A DNA stretch of 64,000 nt from Aquisphaera giovannonii (GCF_008087625.1 NZ_CP042997.1:3286001-3350000); one strand, 5' to 3'. Positions 52,339 to 63,187 are shown, counted from the stretch's first letter. Translations and numbers: made by a program. The notes: generated by a model from the letters alone, not told the origin.

Positions 52339-53835
52339 TCAACGATGCATGATCGGCCCCGGCCCGCCCCGGGGCCGCGGCGACTCGGCGCCCTCGCGTC
52401 CGTCCGGCGCCTCGTCCCGACTCGAGTCTACCGGACGGGCAGGGCCTTCCATCAGCCCGCGACGCTCCTCCAGGATGGCCGCGGCGGCCTTGTGCCGCGT
52501 GGTCACGCCGGGCTGGGGGAAGAGGCCGCCGCCGAGGATCAGCGCCGAGAACGTCAGCACGGCCAATCGCTCCCGGGCGACGATCCCCAGCGGGACCGAG
52601 GAGACATGCCTCGCCCCGGCGAAGAGGATCAGGTAGGCGCGGACCACCGCGATGCCGTTGAGGGCCGCGGCCGCGACGACGGCGATCCCGACGTAGGGGC
52701 TGACCTCGACTGCGCTGTCCACGACGAGCTCGGCGGAGATGAAGCCGAGCGTCCCGGGGAACCCGACGCAGGCCAGGCCCGTCAGGAGGAAGCAGGCCGC
52801 CAGCGACGGCGAGTGCTCGTACAGGCCGAGGTGGCCGGCCAGCGGCAGTCGGCCGTAGCGGGCCTCGAGCGCCCGGATCGTCAGGCCGAAGCCGCCCAGC
52901 GAGAGGATCACGGAGAACCAGAGGCAGAGCGACCCGGTCAGCGACATCTCCGTGTGCAGCTCCAGGCCCACCAGCACGAGCGAGGCGTGGCTCAGGAACA
53001 GGTTCGCGAACAGCCTCCGGCAGTCGCGCTGGATCGCGGCCATCCCCGCCGCGTAGACCGCGGTGAACAGAGACGCGATGCCGATGCCCTGGAGCACCCA
53101 CGCCGGGGCGATCGGCAGCACGAGCCGCACGGCGGCGTAGACGCCCGCCAGCGGCGCCACGAACAGCAGCGCGACGCCGAACGAGGCGTGCTCGAACCAG
53201 TCCGTCGCCCAGCAGTGGGCCGGGACCGTCCCGCACCGGACGAGGATGGCCGCCATCAGCAGCACCGCCGCCCAGGTCGGCGGGGCCGCCCCCCGGCTCG
53301 CCTCCACGCCGGCCCATCCCAGCACCAGGAGGGCGACGAAGAGCCCCATGTGCGCCGCGTACACGCGGGTCGGCCGGCCGCGGTTGCGCAGCTCGAAATA
53401 GGGGGGGATCGCGCACAACGTCAGCAGCAGCACCAGCAGCCAGGACGCCCGGCAACTGAACATGGCCAGCCGGATCGTCTCGGAGGTCAGGGACCAGGCG
53501 AACGAGAAGCGCCGCATCTTCGTCCGCGTCGTGGCCAGCGCCGTCAGGAAATGCAGCAGTGCAACCGCCGGGACGAGCGGCGCGCTCAGCTCATCCAGGG
53601 CCAGGACCCGCCGCCCGAACAGCCGAACCTGCGGGCTCGCGTCGGCGATCGCGGCCGGGTCCGCCCCCGAATAGAACGCCAGCCAGGCCAGGAAGGTGCC
53701 GCCGAACGCCAGCGCGGTGAACGCCAGGCCCAGGCGAGCGGCCCGGATCGGGTCGCGGACGCGGCCCACCCACAGCGCTCCGACGAGCGTCGTCGCGATC
53801 GAGGCGTCCAGCCAGGGGAGTTCCAGGAGAGTCAT
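52339..53835 (-). CDS. NuoM/NuoN-like proton-transporter-family membrane subunit (degenerate)
   Basis: A 498-residue multi-pass protein of the NADH-quinone oxidoreductase/Mrp antiporter family. The key region [20 protein letters not shown] aligns with the broken-helix segment of NuoM, but the lysine seven residues before the conserved His is Arg here. The fifth-helix glutamate seems replaced by Leu ([11 protein letters not shown]). [18 protein letters not shown] is a typical late segment. It may therefore be a structural partner rather than an active proton channel. It overlaps the upstream DabB-like gene by 4 bases (ATGA). The tail is Arg/Pro/Gly-rich. Confidence 0.85.
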   Translation of the reverse strand: MTLLELPWLDASIATTLVGALWVGRVRDPIRAARLGLAFTALAFGGTFLAWLAFYSGADPAAIADASPQVRLFGRRVLALDELSAPLVPAVALLHFLTALATTRTKMRRFSFAWSLTSETIRLAMFSCRASWLLVLLLTLCAIPPYFELRNRGRPTRVYAAHMGLFVALLVLGWAGVEASRGAAPPTWAAVLLMAAILVRCGTVPAHCWATDWFEHASFGVALLFVAPLAGVYAAVRLVLPIAPAWVLQGIGIASLFTAVYAAGMAAIQRDCRRLFANLFLSHASLVLVGLELHTEMSLTGSLCLWFSVILSLGGFGLTIRALEARYGRLPLAGHLGLYEHSPSLAACFLLTGLACVGFPGTLGFISAELVVDSAVEVSPYVGIAVVAAAALNGIAVVRAYLILFAGARHVSSVPLGIVARERLAVLTFSALILGGGLFPQPGVTTRHKAAAAILEERRGLMEGPARPVDSSRDEAPDGREGAESPRPRGGPGPIMHR

Positions 53836-55220
53836 GAATAGTCCTCGATCGCCCCGAAATGAGGCCCCGACTGCTCCGACTCGCGCGACCGCTCACCGGC
53901 CAGGAAGTCCGTCCAGCGCCTCTCGATCGCGTCGAACCGCCTCATGACGGACACGAATGGCCCGGCGACGTAATCGCGGAGGATCGCGTCCAGATAGCCT
54001 CGCTCCAGCGCCAACCGGTAGAGCCAGTCGCGGACCGGATGGCCCGAGGGGCTCCAGCGCTGCCCCGAGCGGGGGAGGTGCCCGCCGATGGCGTTCTCCA
54101 TCGTGTGATAATCGTGGAGTAGCGTCGGGGCTCGCACGAACTGGAGGGCCCTGAGGCACGCGTGGCCCAGCATGTGGACGAGCGCCACGTAGCGGAATCC
54201 GCAGCCGATCTCGGCCACGATGATCCCGACCTGCGAGAGCGAGGCGAACGACAACGCCGACTTGATGTCGGTCTGCACGCTCCCCGCCAGGTAGGCATAC
54301 ATGGCCGTGAGCACGCCGAGCACCGCCACCAGCACGGAGAGCGTCGGGCTCGCGTCCAGCAAGGGGCTCACTCGGAGCAGGAGGAAGGCGCCCAGGTGGA
54401 CCGAGAGCGCTCCGTAGAAGACCGCGCTGGAGGGCGTGGGCCCCTCCATCGCCCTGGGGAGCCAACCCGAGAAGGGCACCAGGGCGGACTTGCCGGCGGC
54501 GGCCACCAGGACCAGGAGCCCCACCAGGAGCGCCTGATGGCCGAAGAGCGAGGGGACGACCTCCGGCCAGAGCCCCGTCCCCATAAGCTTGTCGAAGTCC
54601 CCCTCGCCGCGCAGGTGATGCATCGCGACCGCGGCCAGCAGCAGGGCGGCGTCGGAGACGCGGTAGACTACCCAGACCCACAGGCCGTTCCTCGCCGGGG
54701 CCTGGCGATCCTGGAAGAACGCCACGAGCAACGCCGAGGACAGCCCGACAAGCTCCCAGCCGGCGAAGAGCGTCTCGATCGTGCCGGCCAGCGAGGTCAC
54801 CACCATGCCAAGGACGAAGATCGTGTAGAGCACGAAGAAGCGGTTGAATCCCACGTCCCGGTGCATGTAGCGGGCGGCGAAGGCCCCGATCGTCCCGGAG
54901 AGGAGGAACGAGAGGATGGCCATCGGCACCGACAGCCGGTCGAAGACGAACTTGATCGCGAAATGATACTGCCCGGGGATGACGACCCAGTCTCCGAGCT
55001 CGATCGGGACGTGACGCGTCCCGAGCCAGAGCATGCCGGCCAAAGTGCCGAGGGCCGCGAGCAGGCCCGCCACCGTCCCCCACTGGAGGATCCGGGTCGT
55101 CGTCGGCTCGTCCAGCTTGCGGTCGATCAGCGAGCTGACCCCGAGGATCGCGGCCAGGAGGAGCGGCGCCGCGATCACCACGGCCCCCAACGCGGTCATG
55201 AAGCTCTCGGCGGTCGGCAT
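53832..55220 (-). CDS. DabB/NuoL-like proton-conducting membrane subunit
   Basis: A 462-residue membrane protein like DabB and NuoL. Charged residues of the proton path are kept: [20 protein letters not shown] (Glu in WE) and [20 protein letters not shown] (Lys), followed by [22 protein letters not shown] (in two pieces). [20 protein letters not shown] and [16 protein letters not shown] are later family segments. In the characterised DAB system, DabB couples an ion gradient to DabA for energy-driven CO2 hydration and uptake. It begins 25 bases after dabA and is translationally coupled to the NuoM-like gene. Confidence 0.92.
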   Translation of the reverse strand: MPTAESFMTALGAVVIAAPLLLAAILGVSSLIDRKLDEPTTTRILQWGTVAGLLAALGTLAGMLWLGTRHVPIELGDWVVIPGQYHFAIKFVFDRLSVPMAILSFLLSGTIGAFAARYMHRDVGFNRFFVLYTIFVLGMVVTSLAGTIETLFAGWELVGLSSALLVAFFQDRQAPARNGLWVWVVYRVSDAALLLAAVAMHHLRGEGDFDKLMGTGLWPEVVPSLFGHQALLVGLLVLVAAAGKSALVPFSGWLPRAMEGPTPSSAVFYGALSVHLGAFLLLRVSPLLDASPTLSVLVAVLGVLTAMYAYLAGSVQTDIKSALSFASLSQVGIIVAEIGCGFRYVALVHMLGHACLRALQFVRAPTLLHDYHTMENAIGGHLPRSGQRWSPSGHPVRDWLYRLALERGYLDAILRDYVAGPFVSVMRRFDAIERRWTDFLAGERSRESEQSGPHFGAIEDYS

Positions 55221-55245
55221 CTCGACGCAGCTCCGGTCGGGCGGC

Positions 55246-58200
55246 TCAGCCGCGGCCCACGATCTCCGCGAACTCGAGGTGGTCGCGCCACCCCCGATAC
55301 CATCGCACGGAAGATTCCGCCGCGGGCAGGACGGCCGCCTGCGGCGAGTAGGGGCGGAACTCGCCCCCCTGGAAGACGCTCAGCTCGCCGCTGCCCGGGT
55401 GAATCAGGGCGATTCGGACCCAGCGATTTCGGCAGAGCTTGCCGATGCCCTCGTCCGCGTCCATGATCCGGGTCATCACGGCGGGGGTGGTCTCGATGAT
55501 GAAGATGATGCGCACCGGCTCGTGGCTCTCCACCATCTGCCAGGGCAGGCCGGTGCGGAGGTCGCTCGCCGCCCCGTCCATCACCCCCAGCAGCGACGAC
55601 ACGTTGTGCGGCAGCTTGGTCCCTGCGCCCCATCCCGCGTTGTCCACGTGCGAGAAGTAATACTCCAGGCTGATCCCCCCGCAGACCGGGAAGATGGCGC
55701 GCAGGATGCGCAGGAGGATCGTCCCCTCCTCGTCGTCCTGCGACGAGTCATACGACGTGAGGAAGGCACGCCGGTCCAGGAAGAGCCCCCGGGTCGTCTC
55801 CCGACGGCCGACGACGCAGAGGGCGTTGGTCGCATGCCCCCACTCCGGCCGCACCTGTGCGAGGTCCTCGGACCGACCCTCGACGTGCTGGCGGGCGCCC
55901 TCGAACGACAGCGCCAGCGAGGCCGACTGGAAGCGACGGCTCCTCTCGTGCGCGTTCCGGGCGGCCGCCGCTTCCATCAGGGTGCGGAACGACTCGAACT
56001 CGGCGACGTGGGACTGCGGCAGTAGATCCGCGTCGTAGAACGTGATGGACTCGCTCGTCGTGTTGTGCATCGCCCCCACGAAGCGCGACCCATCGGGCAC
56101 CGAGACGCCCCTCCCGGCGAGGATCTCCCGGACCCCGGGGTGATTCAGCATCTGCGCGAAAGCGCGGGCGTTGGGACCGCCCCGGGACCCGCCGCACGCC
56201 CCGCAATCATAGGCCGACGCGTGCGGGTTGTTGACCGTGGAGGATCCGTGGCCGATCGCGAAGACCAGCCGCGAGAAGTCCCGGGTCATCCCGATCTCGC
56301 GGAGCACCTTCTCGGCGATCTCCGCCATCTCCCCGATCGTGAAGCCCTGGTCGACGGTCGCCGGCCCCGGCTCCCCCCCGGCTCGCTCCAGGCGAAGCCG
56401 GGTCTGCGGCGTCGCGTCGACGATCCGGCCGAGCCGCCGGGTCACCCTCGCGGTCATCCGGGGGAAGAGCGTCCTGGCCACCAGGGGGATCGACGCGAGG
56501 ACGCCGACGATCGCGGCCAGGAACGCCCCCAGTGTCAGCGACCGGCTCCCGACGTCGAATCGGTACGTCGCCATCCCCAAGGCACGGCGGACGCGCTGGC
56601 GCACCTCGAGGGCCGCCCGGTTGGCGTCCACGACCTCCTCCACCACCCAGTTCCGGGGCTGCATGGACCCCGGGCAGAGCGGCGCGAAATGGGCGTCCGC
56701 CGCCCCGAGGTAGTACATCGGCACGGAGAAGAAGCCAGCCGTTCCGTAGGTGACCACGTCGGGCGCCACCTCCTCCAGGTGTCGTCGGATCGACTCCTCC
56801 CGGTCGTCGATGCAGAAGACGGCCTGGAATCGCGGCCAGGACGGCGTCGGGGCCGGCCGGCGGACGTGCAGCGCGATCGCGTCCGCGGCCTGCGTGTAGA
56901 ACCGCCGCTCGTACGCGAGGTGGTACACCCTGCGGCGCTCGAAGCTGCCGAACGACTCGACCTCCTCGAGCATCGCCCGCCACTGCGACGGCTCCAGGCG
57001 GTAGAGCACGTCGGGCGGCAGTCCGCGGAGCTGGACGAGCTGGAAGAGCGGGAACGCGCGCCGCTCCACGCCCGGGCGGCCCGGCCTGCGGATCATCCGC
57101 CGGCAGACGTCCCGCAGGGCGTCCGGCGCCACCGCCTCGCCGAGCGCCTCCTGCGCCGTCCAGGCCAGGGCGTGACGGTCGAGGATCAGCCGGACGGCGA
57201 GGAACTCCACCAGGCTCCCGGCCGGGATCGGCTGGACCACGCGGTCCCCGCGAAGCTCGACGACGCGGATCATCCCCGCCCAGCCCCTCAGCGCGAGCAG
57301 GGTCTTAGAGACGAAGGCCTCCCATTCTTGCGGAGGGACGCCGAGCGCCCGCAGCGACCGTCGGATCGACTCCAACGGCCCGACGCCTGCCTGCATCAGC
57401 CCCGACAGCTCCGCGTGGAGCCCCTTCATCCAGCGGTCCGGCGGGCCGAACGGCTGCCCGTAGAGGTCGCAGAATGCCCGGTAGAAGCCGTCCTCGCGCC
57501 CCGGCATCGCCCAGCGGGCCATCCCCTGGTCGAGGTAGGCGGCGCAGAAGCGAATCAGGAGTTCGTGCACGGGCCGGTCGGAATCCGCGCCCGTCGCCTC
57601 CAGAAGCAGGTCGCGATGCCGCAAAGGCTCGGGCGGTGGGGCCGTGAACGGGGGCAGGTCGCGAACGCCGTCGCAGCAGAGCCGCCAGAGGGCCTGGACC
57701 GTGAAGCCCTCCCAGTCGGACTCGCTCCAGTGCTCCATCCGCGAATCGTCGAAGCGGTCGAGCAGCTCCTCCAGCGCCCCGGGCCGGCGGAACGACCCCG
57801 GTACGCCCGGCCCCGACTCGCCGTTTCGGCCCGGCTCCAGGGCGGTCCTAAGGTCGCGGACCACCCATCGGCGCGTCTCCGCGATGAGCCGCGCGCGGTC
57901 CGCCGCGGACACCTCCGGCCGGACCCTGCGCAGCGCGTCGGCCTCGGCGACGAACCAGATCAGCTCGTCGGTCGGCGCCGAGCGCGGAGGGTGCTCGAGC
58001 ATGTCGAGTCGCAGCTCCAGCCGCGTCCCGAAGCAGGGCACCTCGCGCGACGCGTCCGCGCCGAGGTCCTGCACCAGGGCCTCGCGGAGGTCTGCGTAGC
58101 GGATGCGGCCGCGGACGAGCTCCTGACGATACCGCTCCTCGCTCAGGTAGGGCTGGCAGCCGAAGATCTCCGCCCCCTTCGCGAGCGCCTCGTTGAAGGG

Positions 58201-58365
58201 GAGGTGCTCGAGGGCGTGCAGCGTGTTGTGGTGGATGAAGACCGTGATCGGCCCCTGCGCCGGGAGCAGGTGCCCGGCGTGGTCGATGATCTCTTCCAGG
58301 TCCGCGAGCTCAGCGTCGAGCCCGGGGGCCGAGTGCGCCGCTTCGGGTGCGGTCGAGGACGTCAT
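55246..58365 (-). CDS. dabA: DabA inorganic-carbon transporter subunit (UPF0753/DUF2309)
   Basis: A 1039-residue DabA, a beta-carbonic-anhydrase-like protein that with DabB converts CO2 to bicarbonate in an energy-driven way. The N-terminus ([20 protein letters not shown]) is typical. Zinc and catalytic residues are all seen: [20 protein letters not shown] (C518, D520) and [20 protein letters not shown] (H706, C721), with the exact 15-residue His-to-Cys spacing of Dab[21 protein letters not shown] and [14 protein letters not shown] are other family pieces. It is first in the minus-strand order dabA-nuoL-like-nuoM-like-(gap)-sbtA-like. The ATG at 58365 fits the family. Confidence 0.95.
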   Translation of the reverse strand: MTSSTAPEAAHSAPGLDAELADLEEIIDHAGHLLPAQGPITVFIHHNTLHALEHLPFNEALAKGAEIFGCQPYLSEERYRQELVRGRIRYADLREALVQDLGADASREVPCFGTRLELRLDMLEHPPRSAPTDELIWFVAEADALRRVRPEVSAADRARLIAETRRWVVRDLRTALEPGRNGESGPGVPGSFRRPGALEELLDRFDDSRMEHWSESDWEGFTVQALWRLCCDGVRDLPPFTAPPPEPLRHRDLLLEATGADSDRPVHELLIRFCAAYLDQGMARWAMPGREDGFYRAFCDLYGQPFGPPDRWMKGLHAELSGLMQAGVGPLESIRRSLRALGVPPQEWEAFVSKTLLALRGWAGMIRVVELRGDRVVQPIPAGSLVEFLAVRLILDRHALAWTAQEALGEAVAPDALRDVCRRMIRRPGRPGVERRAFPLFQLVQLRGLPPDVLYRLEPSQWRAMLEEVESFGSFERRRVYHLAYERRFYTQAADAIALHVRRPAPTPSWPRFQAVFCIDDREESIRRHLEEVAPDVVTYGTAGFFSVPMYYLGAADAHFAPLCPGSMQPRNWVVEEVVDANRAALEVRQRVRRALGMATYRFDVGSRSLTLGAFLAAIVGVLASIPLVARTLFPRMTARVTRRLGRIVDATPQTRLRLERAGGEPGPATVDQGFTIGEMAEIAEKVLREIGMTRDFSRLVFAIGHGSSTVNNPHASAYDCGACGGSRGGPNARAFAQMLNHPGVREILAGRGVSVPDGSRFVGAMHNTTSESITFYDADLLPQSHVAEFESFRTLMEAAAARNAHERSRRFQSASLALSFEGARQHVEGRSEDLAQVRPEWGHATNALCVVGRRETTRGLFLDRRAFLTSYDSSQDDEEGTILLRILRAIFPVCGGISLEYYFSHVDNAGWGAGTKLPHNVSSLLGVMDGAASDLRTGLPWQMVESHEPVRIIFIIETTPAVMTRIMDADEGIGKLCRNRWVRIALIHPGSGELSVFQGGEFRPYSPQAAVLPAAESSVRWYRGWRDHLEFAEIVGRG

Positions 58366-59118
58366 GGGAGGTGATGCTCCGGCATGATCTCGGGCCCTCC
58401 TTCGTCGAAGGCGATGTCGGCCGACGCGACTTCCCGGCGATCGCTCGGCGCTCAGTCGATGGCGGGCGTCGCGGGGGCGACGCCCCGTTCGGCGAGAATC
58501 CCCGGACCACGACCTCCTTCCTGGTCGATCCCGAGGACTTCGTGATCCCCCGCAACGGCGTGGGGATCTCGGCGGCTTCGCGGGGGCGGTTGCGCGATCC
58601 TACGGGGTCGGCCGTCGCGTTCGCCCGCCGGATGCTCCCATCCGATGGGCACGCGAACGGCTCGTTCGGCATCACCGGGTGGTTGTGCAGCCTGTAGACG
58701 CCGTCGCGTTCGACCGGACGACCTCCCTCGGCTCGTCTCCCTTCCTGAACGTCCCCTCTGGCACGTCGCCTCTCGCTTAGCGAAGCTCCTGTAGGAACCG
58801 CCCATTGAGCTCCGCGTCGCATCGGCGCCGCGCGGGGACGGCTTTGTGCTCGGATTCCTCGGGCCGAATTCGTGGGGGTCATCGATCGTGCTGATGCGCG
58901 CACGCCGCCTCGACAAGCCCGCAAGCAAGAATGCGTCGTCCCATGGTGCGCCCGGGAGGGGAGAGGTGCACATATTTCTGGGATGGGGACAACGGCACGT
59001 CATCGCGGTTGTCGAGGGCCGGCAGGGCCGTAAGGATATCATAGGGTGGAAGTCCGCCGTCCGCAAGCCCGTTCGGCGTTGTGGTCGGCGGGCCGGACGG
59101 GTCCGGGACGCGGGCGGC
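58366..59118. other. Long intergenic region upstream of dabA
   Basis: About 750 bases with no convincing gene on either strand. The stretch includes an A/T-richer patch at ~58965-59045. It should contain the dabA promoter; no repeat or riboswitch was recognised. Confidence 0.5.
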
Positions 59119-61023
59119 TCAGCGGGGATCGCCGGCGAGGGGTAGGGGGCTTCCCCCGACGGGCGAGGGGCGGGCCGCGACCTCCGCCCAGGCCGCGACC
59201 CGCCGGCCTCGTTCGTCGAGGCCGACCGCGCGGACGATGAAGGGCCCCGGCTCGGGCGGGCTGCCCGTCAGCCGGATGGGCTGAGAGCGGAGGATGCCGC
59301 CGCCGGGAAGCCCCGAGGTGCCGAAACGCGAGGCGACCCCGAGCATGTCGAGCCGGCCTCTCAGTCCGGCTTCCGGGCGGGGGTCGGCGCCCGGGATGAG
59401 CGGCCCCCAGGAGAGCGAGGCCAGCCTGAGGTTCTGCCCGTCGGATTCCCTGACGGCACCACGAAGGCGGAGCTCCCCGTCCGCCCCCCGGGCGAGGCTG
59501 GCGTCCAGCTCGAGCCGGGGCAGGCCACGAGGCAGGGGCACGAAGGTGACCTGAAGATCCGCGGCCTCCGGCCCCTCGATCGCGACCTCGATCCCCCCGG
59601 GCGCCTCGGCATCGACGACCGCGAAGTGGCTGCTCGTCCCCGCCGCCGACCAGCGATCCGGCGGGCCGCCCGGCGTGACGAACGTCGCCCGAGGGCCGCC
59701 CAGGTGCCACTCGTCGAGCTCGGAGGCGCCGGCCCCCGCGCCGGCCGGTGAGCCATGCGGTCCCCGCCCGCCGAGGCCGCCCAGGTAGAGGTCCACCGAC
59801 CACCGGCGATAGAGCTCGGCGAACGAGCAGCCGGTCGCCGACTCCAGGTTCTCCGTCCCTCGCAGGCGGGAGCGGATCAGGGTCGGGACGAGGTCGCGTC
59901 CGTACCGGTCCACGCACCATCGGAGGAACAGGTAGGTGCTGCCCCGATTGCCGTGGCTCCGGAAGAGGTCCGCCGCGTAATAGTCGTCCACCACGAGCTG
60001 GTACCGCTCCGGCCTCGCCAGGTAGGCCTCGACGCGATAATCGATATTCGATCGCGAGAACGCGTGATCATCCTCCGCCATGTGGGCGATGGCCTCGTCC
60101 AGCCAGCCCTCCTCCTCGAGCCCGCCGGCCGCATCACGCCCGCCGTCGATCGTCCGCGACTTGCCGCAGAAGACGACCGCGTGCATGTACTCGTGGGCCA
60201 GGACCGTGCGCAGGTGCGGCCCCGGGGCGAGTGCGCTGTTCAGGTAGAGCATGTCGCAGCGATTGCCGAACGGGGGCGAGAACGAGGGGTCGAGGTCGGT
60301 GACCCGCACGAAGCCGTCCACGGCGTGCCGGCCGCCCCCCAGCCGCCCCAGCCACCCGGAGAGGAGCACGGTGAAGCGTCCGTCCCGATCGACGTCGTCG
60401 GCCACGCCCGTGGTCCGATCGGCGGCCGGGTAGATCCGGTCGTCGAACGTGTCCACGATGTCCTTCAGCAGGTCCGGCCCGGCGGTCGTGAGGTCCTCGG
60501 CGCCGACATAGATCTGCACCCGCCGCCCGACCGCGCGGAGGACCCCGCGGACCTCGACGTAGTTGCTCGCGATGGTCACGTCGCCGTCGCGTACCATCAG
60601 GTGGAATCGACGCTCCGCGGGTGGCCTCCCCCTCGCCGGTCCGCAGGCCGGCGCCGGCCTGAACCTTCGCAGCCTGGGCGGCTGCTCGACGGGGGCCGGT
60701 GCACGTCTGACCGACGTGCCCGAGCCCTCGGCCAGGGGCCTGGCCCTCAGCTCGATCGGGAACGGGCCCGGGCGGCGAGAGAGCGACGAGACCACGATCA
60801 GCGACTTCGCGCCCTTCTCGGGGGCGGCCCAGCTCAGCGAGGCTCGCCCTCCCTGCACGGCGACGGAAATCGGCGGCGCCGGGGGCTCGGGGTCGGCGAG
60901 CGATTCGCCGGTCCTGGTCCTCGCGTCCGTCCCCGCCCGTACGCCCGCCAGCACGACCAGGAGTGCCGCGGCCAGGAGCCCGAGGAGGAGGCGACGGGCG
61001 TGCAAAGAATCCGCTAAGCCCAT
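59119..61023 (-). CDS. Exported M30-like zinc metalloprotease
   Basis: A 634-residue protein with an N-terminal signal or anchor (LLLGLLAAALLVVLAGV). Residues ~50-170 look like a fibronectin-like region (ISVAVQGGRASLSWAAPEKG). The protease site is LRTVLAHEYMHAVVFCGKSR (H277-E278-xx-H281), with EEEGWLDEAIAHMAEDDHAF, a hyicolysin/M30-type third ligand. YLFLRWCVDRYGRDLVPTLI is also M30-like. The C-terminal half is beta-rich. It would be secreted or bound outside the membrane. The gene is on its own and ends next to the region upstream of dabA. Confidence 0.8.
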   Translation of the reverse strand: MGLADSLHARRLLLGLLAAALLVVLAGVRAGTDARTRTGESLADPEPPAPPISVAVQGGRASLSWAAPEKGAKSLIVVSSLSRRPGPFPIELRARPLAEGSGTSVRRAPAPVEQPPRLRRFRPAPACGPARGRPPAERRFHLMVRDGDVTIASNYVEVRGVLRAVGRRVQIYVGAEDLTTAGPDLLKDIVDTFDDRIYPAADRTTGVADDVDRDGRFTVLLSGWLGRLGGGRHAVDGFVRVTDLDPSFSPPFGNRCDMLYLNSALAPGPHLRTVLAHEYMHAVVFCGKSRTIDGGRDAAGGLEEEGWLDEAIAHMAEDDHAFSRSNIDYRVEAYLARPERYQLVVDDYYAADLFRSHGNRGSTYLFLRWCVDRYGRDLVPTLIRSRLRGTENLESATGCSFAELYRRWSVDLYLGGLGGRGPHGSPAGAGAGASELDEWHLGGPRATFVTPGGPPDRWSAAGTSSHFAVVDAEAPGGIEVAIEGPEAADLQVTFVPLPRGLPRLELDASLARGADGELRLRGAVRESDGQNLRLASLSWGPLIPGADPRPEAGLRGRLDMLGVASRFGTSGLPGGGILRSQPIRLTGSPPEPGPFIVRAVGLDERGRRVAAWAEVAARPSPVGGSPLPLAGDPR

Positions 61024-61408
61024 TCCAACACACCAGGCCGGTTGAACTTAAGACCCGGCCTCGGTGCCGCGGCCGGCACCTCTGGAAACGCCGAGACAGC
61101 CTTTCGATCGGCCCTGCCGAATGTCCGGCTTGAATCGATCGGGTGACGATTCCCGGCCACCCGTCGTCGCGGGAAACTTGAGGATTTTCCCGGTTTGGGC
61201 GGTGGCGCCCGTCGCTCGTACCCCGATGGCTGCGCCGGGTCTGCCGGCCAGGATGGGAGGTGGCGTCGCATCGCATCCGCCGGATCGGCGGGTCGCGCGG
61301 GAAGCGACCGCAGTCGAGGGCGTTTTCCCGGGGCGGGCTTGCCAGCTCGATGACGATATCCAGGATCTGTCTCAGGAAGTCCGTTCGGTTCGCAGGAGCA
61401 GGCCCGTC
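61024..61408. other. Intergenic region before a small lipoprotein gene
   Basis: About 385 bases holding the divergent start sites of the M30-like gene and the small lipoprotein. No supportable gene or clear promoter pair was seen. Confidence 0.4.
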
Positions 61409-61630
61409 ATGATCCCGGCACGAACCGTCATCCGTTGCACCCCCCGTCTCCTCCTCTGCGTCCTGGCGTTCTCGCTGGCGGGATGCGCCTCGCACCGCGG
61501 CCTGCGGACGGCCCCGGACTCCCAGAACGTCGTCCAGCGGCCGGTCTATCCGGCCCCGGGGAGCAGGCCTTTCTACATCGGCGGTTACGCCGGCGCCGAC
61601 TACCGCCCCGCGGGCGCCGCCGGTCGGTGA
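61409..61630 (+). CDS. Small predicted lipoprotein (73 aa)
   Basis: A 73-residue protein with a lipoprotein signal (LLLCVLAFSLAGCASHRG; lipobox cysteine in LAGC). The mature part is short and rich in Pro, Gly and Tyr (PAPGSRPFYIGGYAGADYRP). AGGAG lies ~10 bases before the ATG. No family is recognised; many planctomycetes encode such short lipoproteins. Confidence 0.65.
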   Translation: MIPARTVIRCTPRLLLCVLAFSLAGCASHRGLRTAPDSQNVVQRPVYPAPGSRPFYIGGYAGADYRPAGAAGR

Positions 61631-61846
61631 TCGGCGCGGAACCGCCGGCGCGATCCCACGAGCCATGGAAAGCCCGGTCCCCCGGGGCGTTTGGCTTGGA
61701 TCGGGCACGCCGGCGACCTACAATCGTGGACGACGTCTCCGCCGGGCGTCCAAGGCCTCGCCATTCCGGGCGACGCAGGGCCGCCCGCGGCTCACCCGGC
61801 CAGCCCTGGTGCCACATCCCGCTCGGGAACAGAGATAGGCCGACCC

Positions 61847-62914
61847 ATGGGGCAGGGCGATATTCGAATCGGCATCGTGGGCGCCGGCCAGAGCGTCCGG
61901 AAGAGGCATCTCCCGGGCCTTCGCAACCTGGCGGGCGTGCGGATCACGGGCGTCTGCAACCGCCACCGCGAATCCGCCTCGCGGGTGGCCCGGGAATTCG
62001 ACATCCCGCGCATCTACTCCGACTGGGAAGAGCTGATCTCGGACCATGAGATCGACGCCGTCCTGATCGGCGCCTGGCCCTACCTGCATTGCCCGGTGAC
62101 GCTCGCGGCGCTGGATGCCGGCAAGCACGTGCTGACCCAGGCCCGGATGGCGATGAACGCCCGAGAGTCCCAGCGGATGCTCGATAAGGCCAAGGAGCAT
62201 CCCAGCCTGACGGCCATGATCGTCCCCACCCCCTTCGGACTCTCGGGCGAATCGCACCTGCGTTCGTTGATCGCCGATGGTTTCCTCGGCGACCTGCGTG
62301 AGCTCCGCGTCGACAGCTTCAGCGGCGACCTTGCGGCCCCCGAATCGCCGATGACCTGGCGCCAGATGACTCGCTATTCGGGGTTCAACATGCTGACGCT
62401 CGGCGTCGTCTATGAGGCCGTCCTGCGATGGGCCCCGCCGGCCGATCGAGTGATGGCGTACGCCTCCAAGCAGGTGGAGCGGAGGCTCGACCCGGAGCTG
62501 GGCAAAGTGGCGAGAGTGGGCACCCCCGACAGCATCCAGGTCCTGACGACCCAGGAGGGCGGGTCCGTCGGGGTCTATCGCCTGAGCGGCCTGACGCGAC
62601 ACGAGCGGAAGATGACCGTCACGCTGGTGGGCAGCGACGGCACGCTGGTCTACGATCTCCTCCGCGACGAGATCCGAGGCGCCCGCTCGACCGAGCATGA
62701 ACTGCGGCCCTTGCCCATCCCGCCGGATATCCGCGGCCGCTGGCGCGTCGAGGAGGACTTCGTGGCGGCCATCCGCGGCGAGCGTCCCGTGACGCACACG
62801 GACTTCGCCACGGGTGCTCGATACATGCAATTCACCGAGGCCGTCGCCCGCAGCTCCCGCCACCAGGTCCCCGTCCGGCTTCCTCTCCAGGAGTTTTCCA
62901 ACCCCAGCCTGTAG
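61847..62914 (+). CDS. Gfo/Idh/MocA-family oxidoreductase (cytoplasmic)
   Basis: A 355-residue NAD(P)-dependent oxidoreductase without a signal peptide. The nucleotide-binding start is IRIGIVGAGQSVRKRHLPGL. EIDAVLIGAWPYLHCPVTLA follows, then the motif region LDAGKHVLTQARMAMNARES, in which the usual EKP is replaced by QAR. That substitution removes the catalytic lysine of most relatives, so the activity may differ. DGTLVYDLLRDEI and the C-terminal HTDFATGARYMQFTEAV are typical. The promoter is not obvious. It is the last gene before the tRNA. Confidence 0.9.
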   Translation: MGQGDIRIGIVGAGQSVRKRHLPGLRNLAGVRITGVCNRHRESASRVAREFDIPRIYSDWEELISDHEIDAVLIGAWPYLHCPVTLAALDAGKHVLTQARMAMNARESQRMLDKAKEHPSLTAMIVPTPFGLSGESHLRSLIADGFLGDLRELRVDSFSGDLAAPESPMTWRQMTRYSGFNMLTLGVVYEAVLRWAPPADRVMAYASKQVERRLDPELGKVARVGTPDSIQVLTTQEGGSVGVYRLSGLTRHERKMTVTLVGSDGTLVYDLLRDEIRGARSTEHELRPLPIPPDIRGRWRVEEDFVAAIRGERPVTHTDFATGARYMQFTEAVARSSRHQVPVRLPLQEFSNPSL

Positions 62915-62968
62915 CCATCTCATCCCAACTCGAACCGCCGAGGCCGGTACCGCTGATCCTGATCGACC

Positions 62969-62997
62969 TTGAAAGCAACGGCCGAAGGTCGTACCAT
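62969..62997 (+). promoter_or_regulatory. Sigma-70 promoter of tRNA-Gln
   Basis: TTGAAA (62969-62974) and TACCAT (62992-62997) with 17 bases between them, 36 bases before the tRNA 5' end. Confidence 0.65.
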
Positions 62998-63033
62998 GAT
63001 CCGGGTGGCCGCGATTGGCCAACGACCTATCCT

Positions 63034-63104
63034 TGGGGATTGGTGTAACGGTAGCACGACTGACTCTGGATCAGTTAGTCTAGGTTCGAATCCTAGATCC
63101 CCAG
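63034..63104 (+). tRNA. tRNA-Gln (anticodon CTG)
   Basis: A full cloverleaf. The acceptor stem is TGGGGAT (63034-63040) with ATCCCCA (63097-63103) and discriminator G. The anticodon stem is ACTGA/TCAGT with the loop CTCTGGA, giving anticodon CTG (codon CAG). The T arm is CTAGG-TTCGAAT-CCTAG. CCA is not encoded; GCTTGG follows. It is flanked by a good promoter and a rho-independent terminator, and an integrase gene points toward it. Confidence 0.95.
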
Positions 63105-63111
63105 CTTGGCT
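63034..63111 (+). other. Candidate attachment site at the tRNA-Gln 3' end
   Basis: The tRNA 3' half directly faces a tyrosine integrase gene, so its T-arm/acceptor region could be the att core. The second att copy would be outside the window and was not seen. Confidence 0.4.
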
Positions 63112-63138
63112 AAAAACCCTGCGAAAGCGGGGTTTTTT
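63112..63138 (+). terminator. Rho-independent terminator of tRNA-Gln
   Basis: AAAAACCCTGC-GAAA-GCGGGGTTTTTT: a GC stem with a GAAA tetraloop flanked by A and T runs, starting 8 bases after the tRNA 3' end. It also reads as a terminator for the integrase gene on the minus strand. Confidence 0.85.
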
Positions 63139-63187
63139 GTTGCGCCGCAAGGATTTGCGTCGTACGCTACAAACCCCGATTAATGAC

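Noticed and set aside
58347-58697. A 116-residue plus-strand frame upstream of dabA
   Set aside because: Composition looks random and it overlaps the dabA start; no motif was seen.
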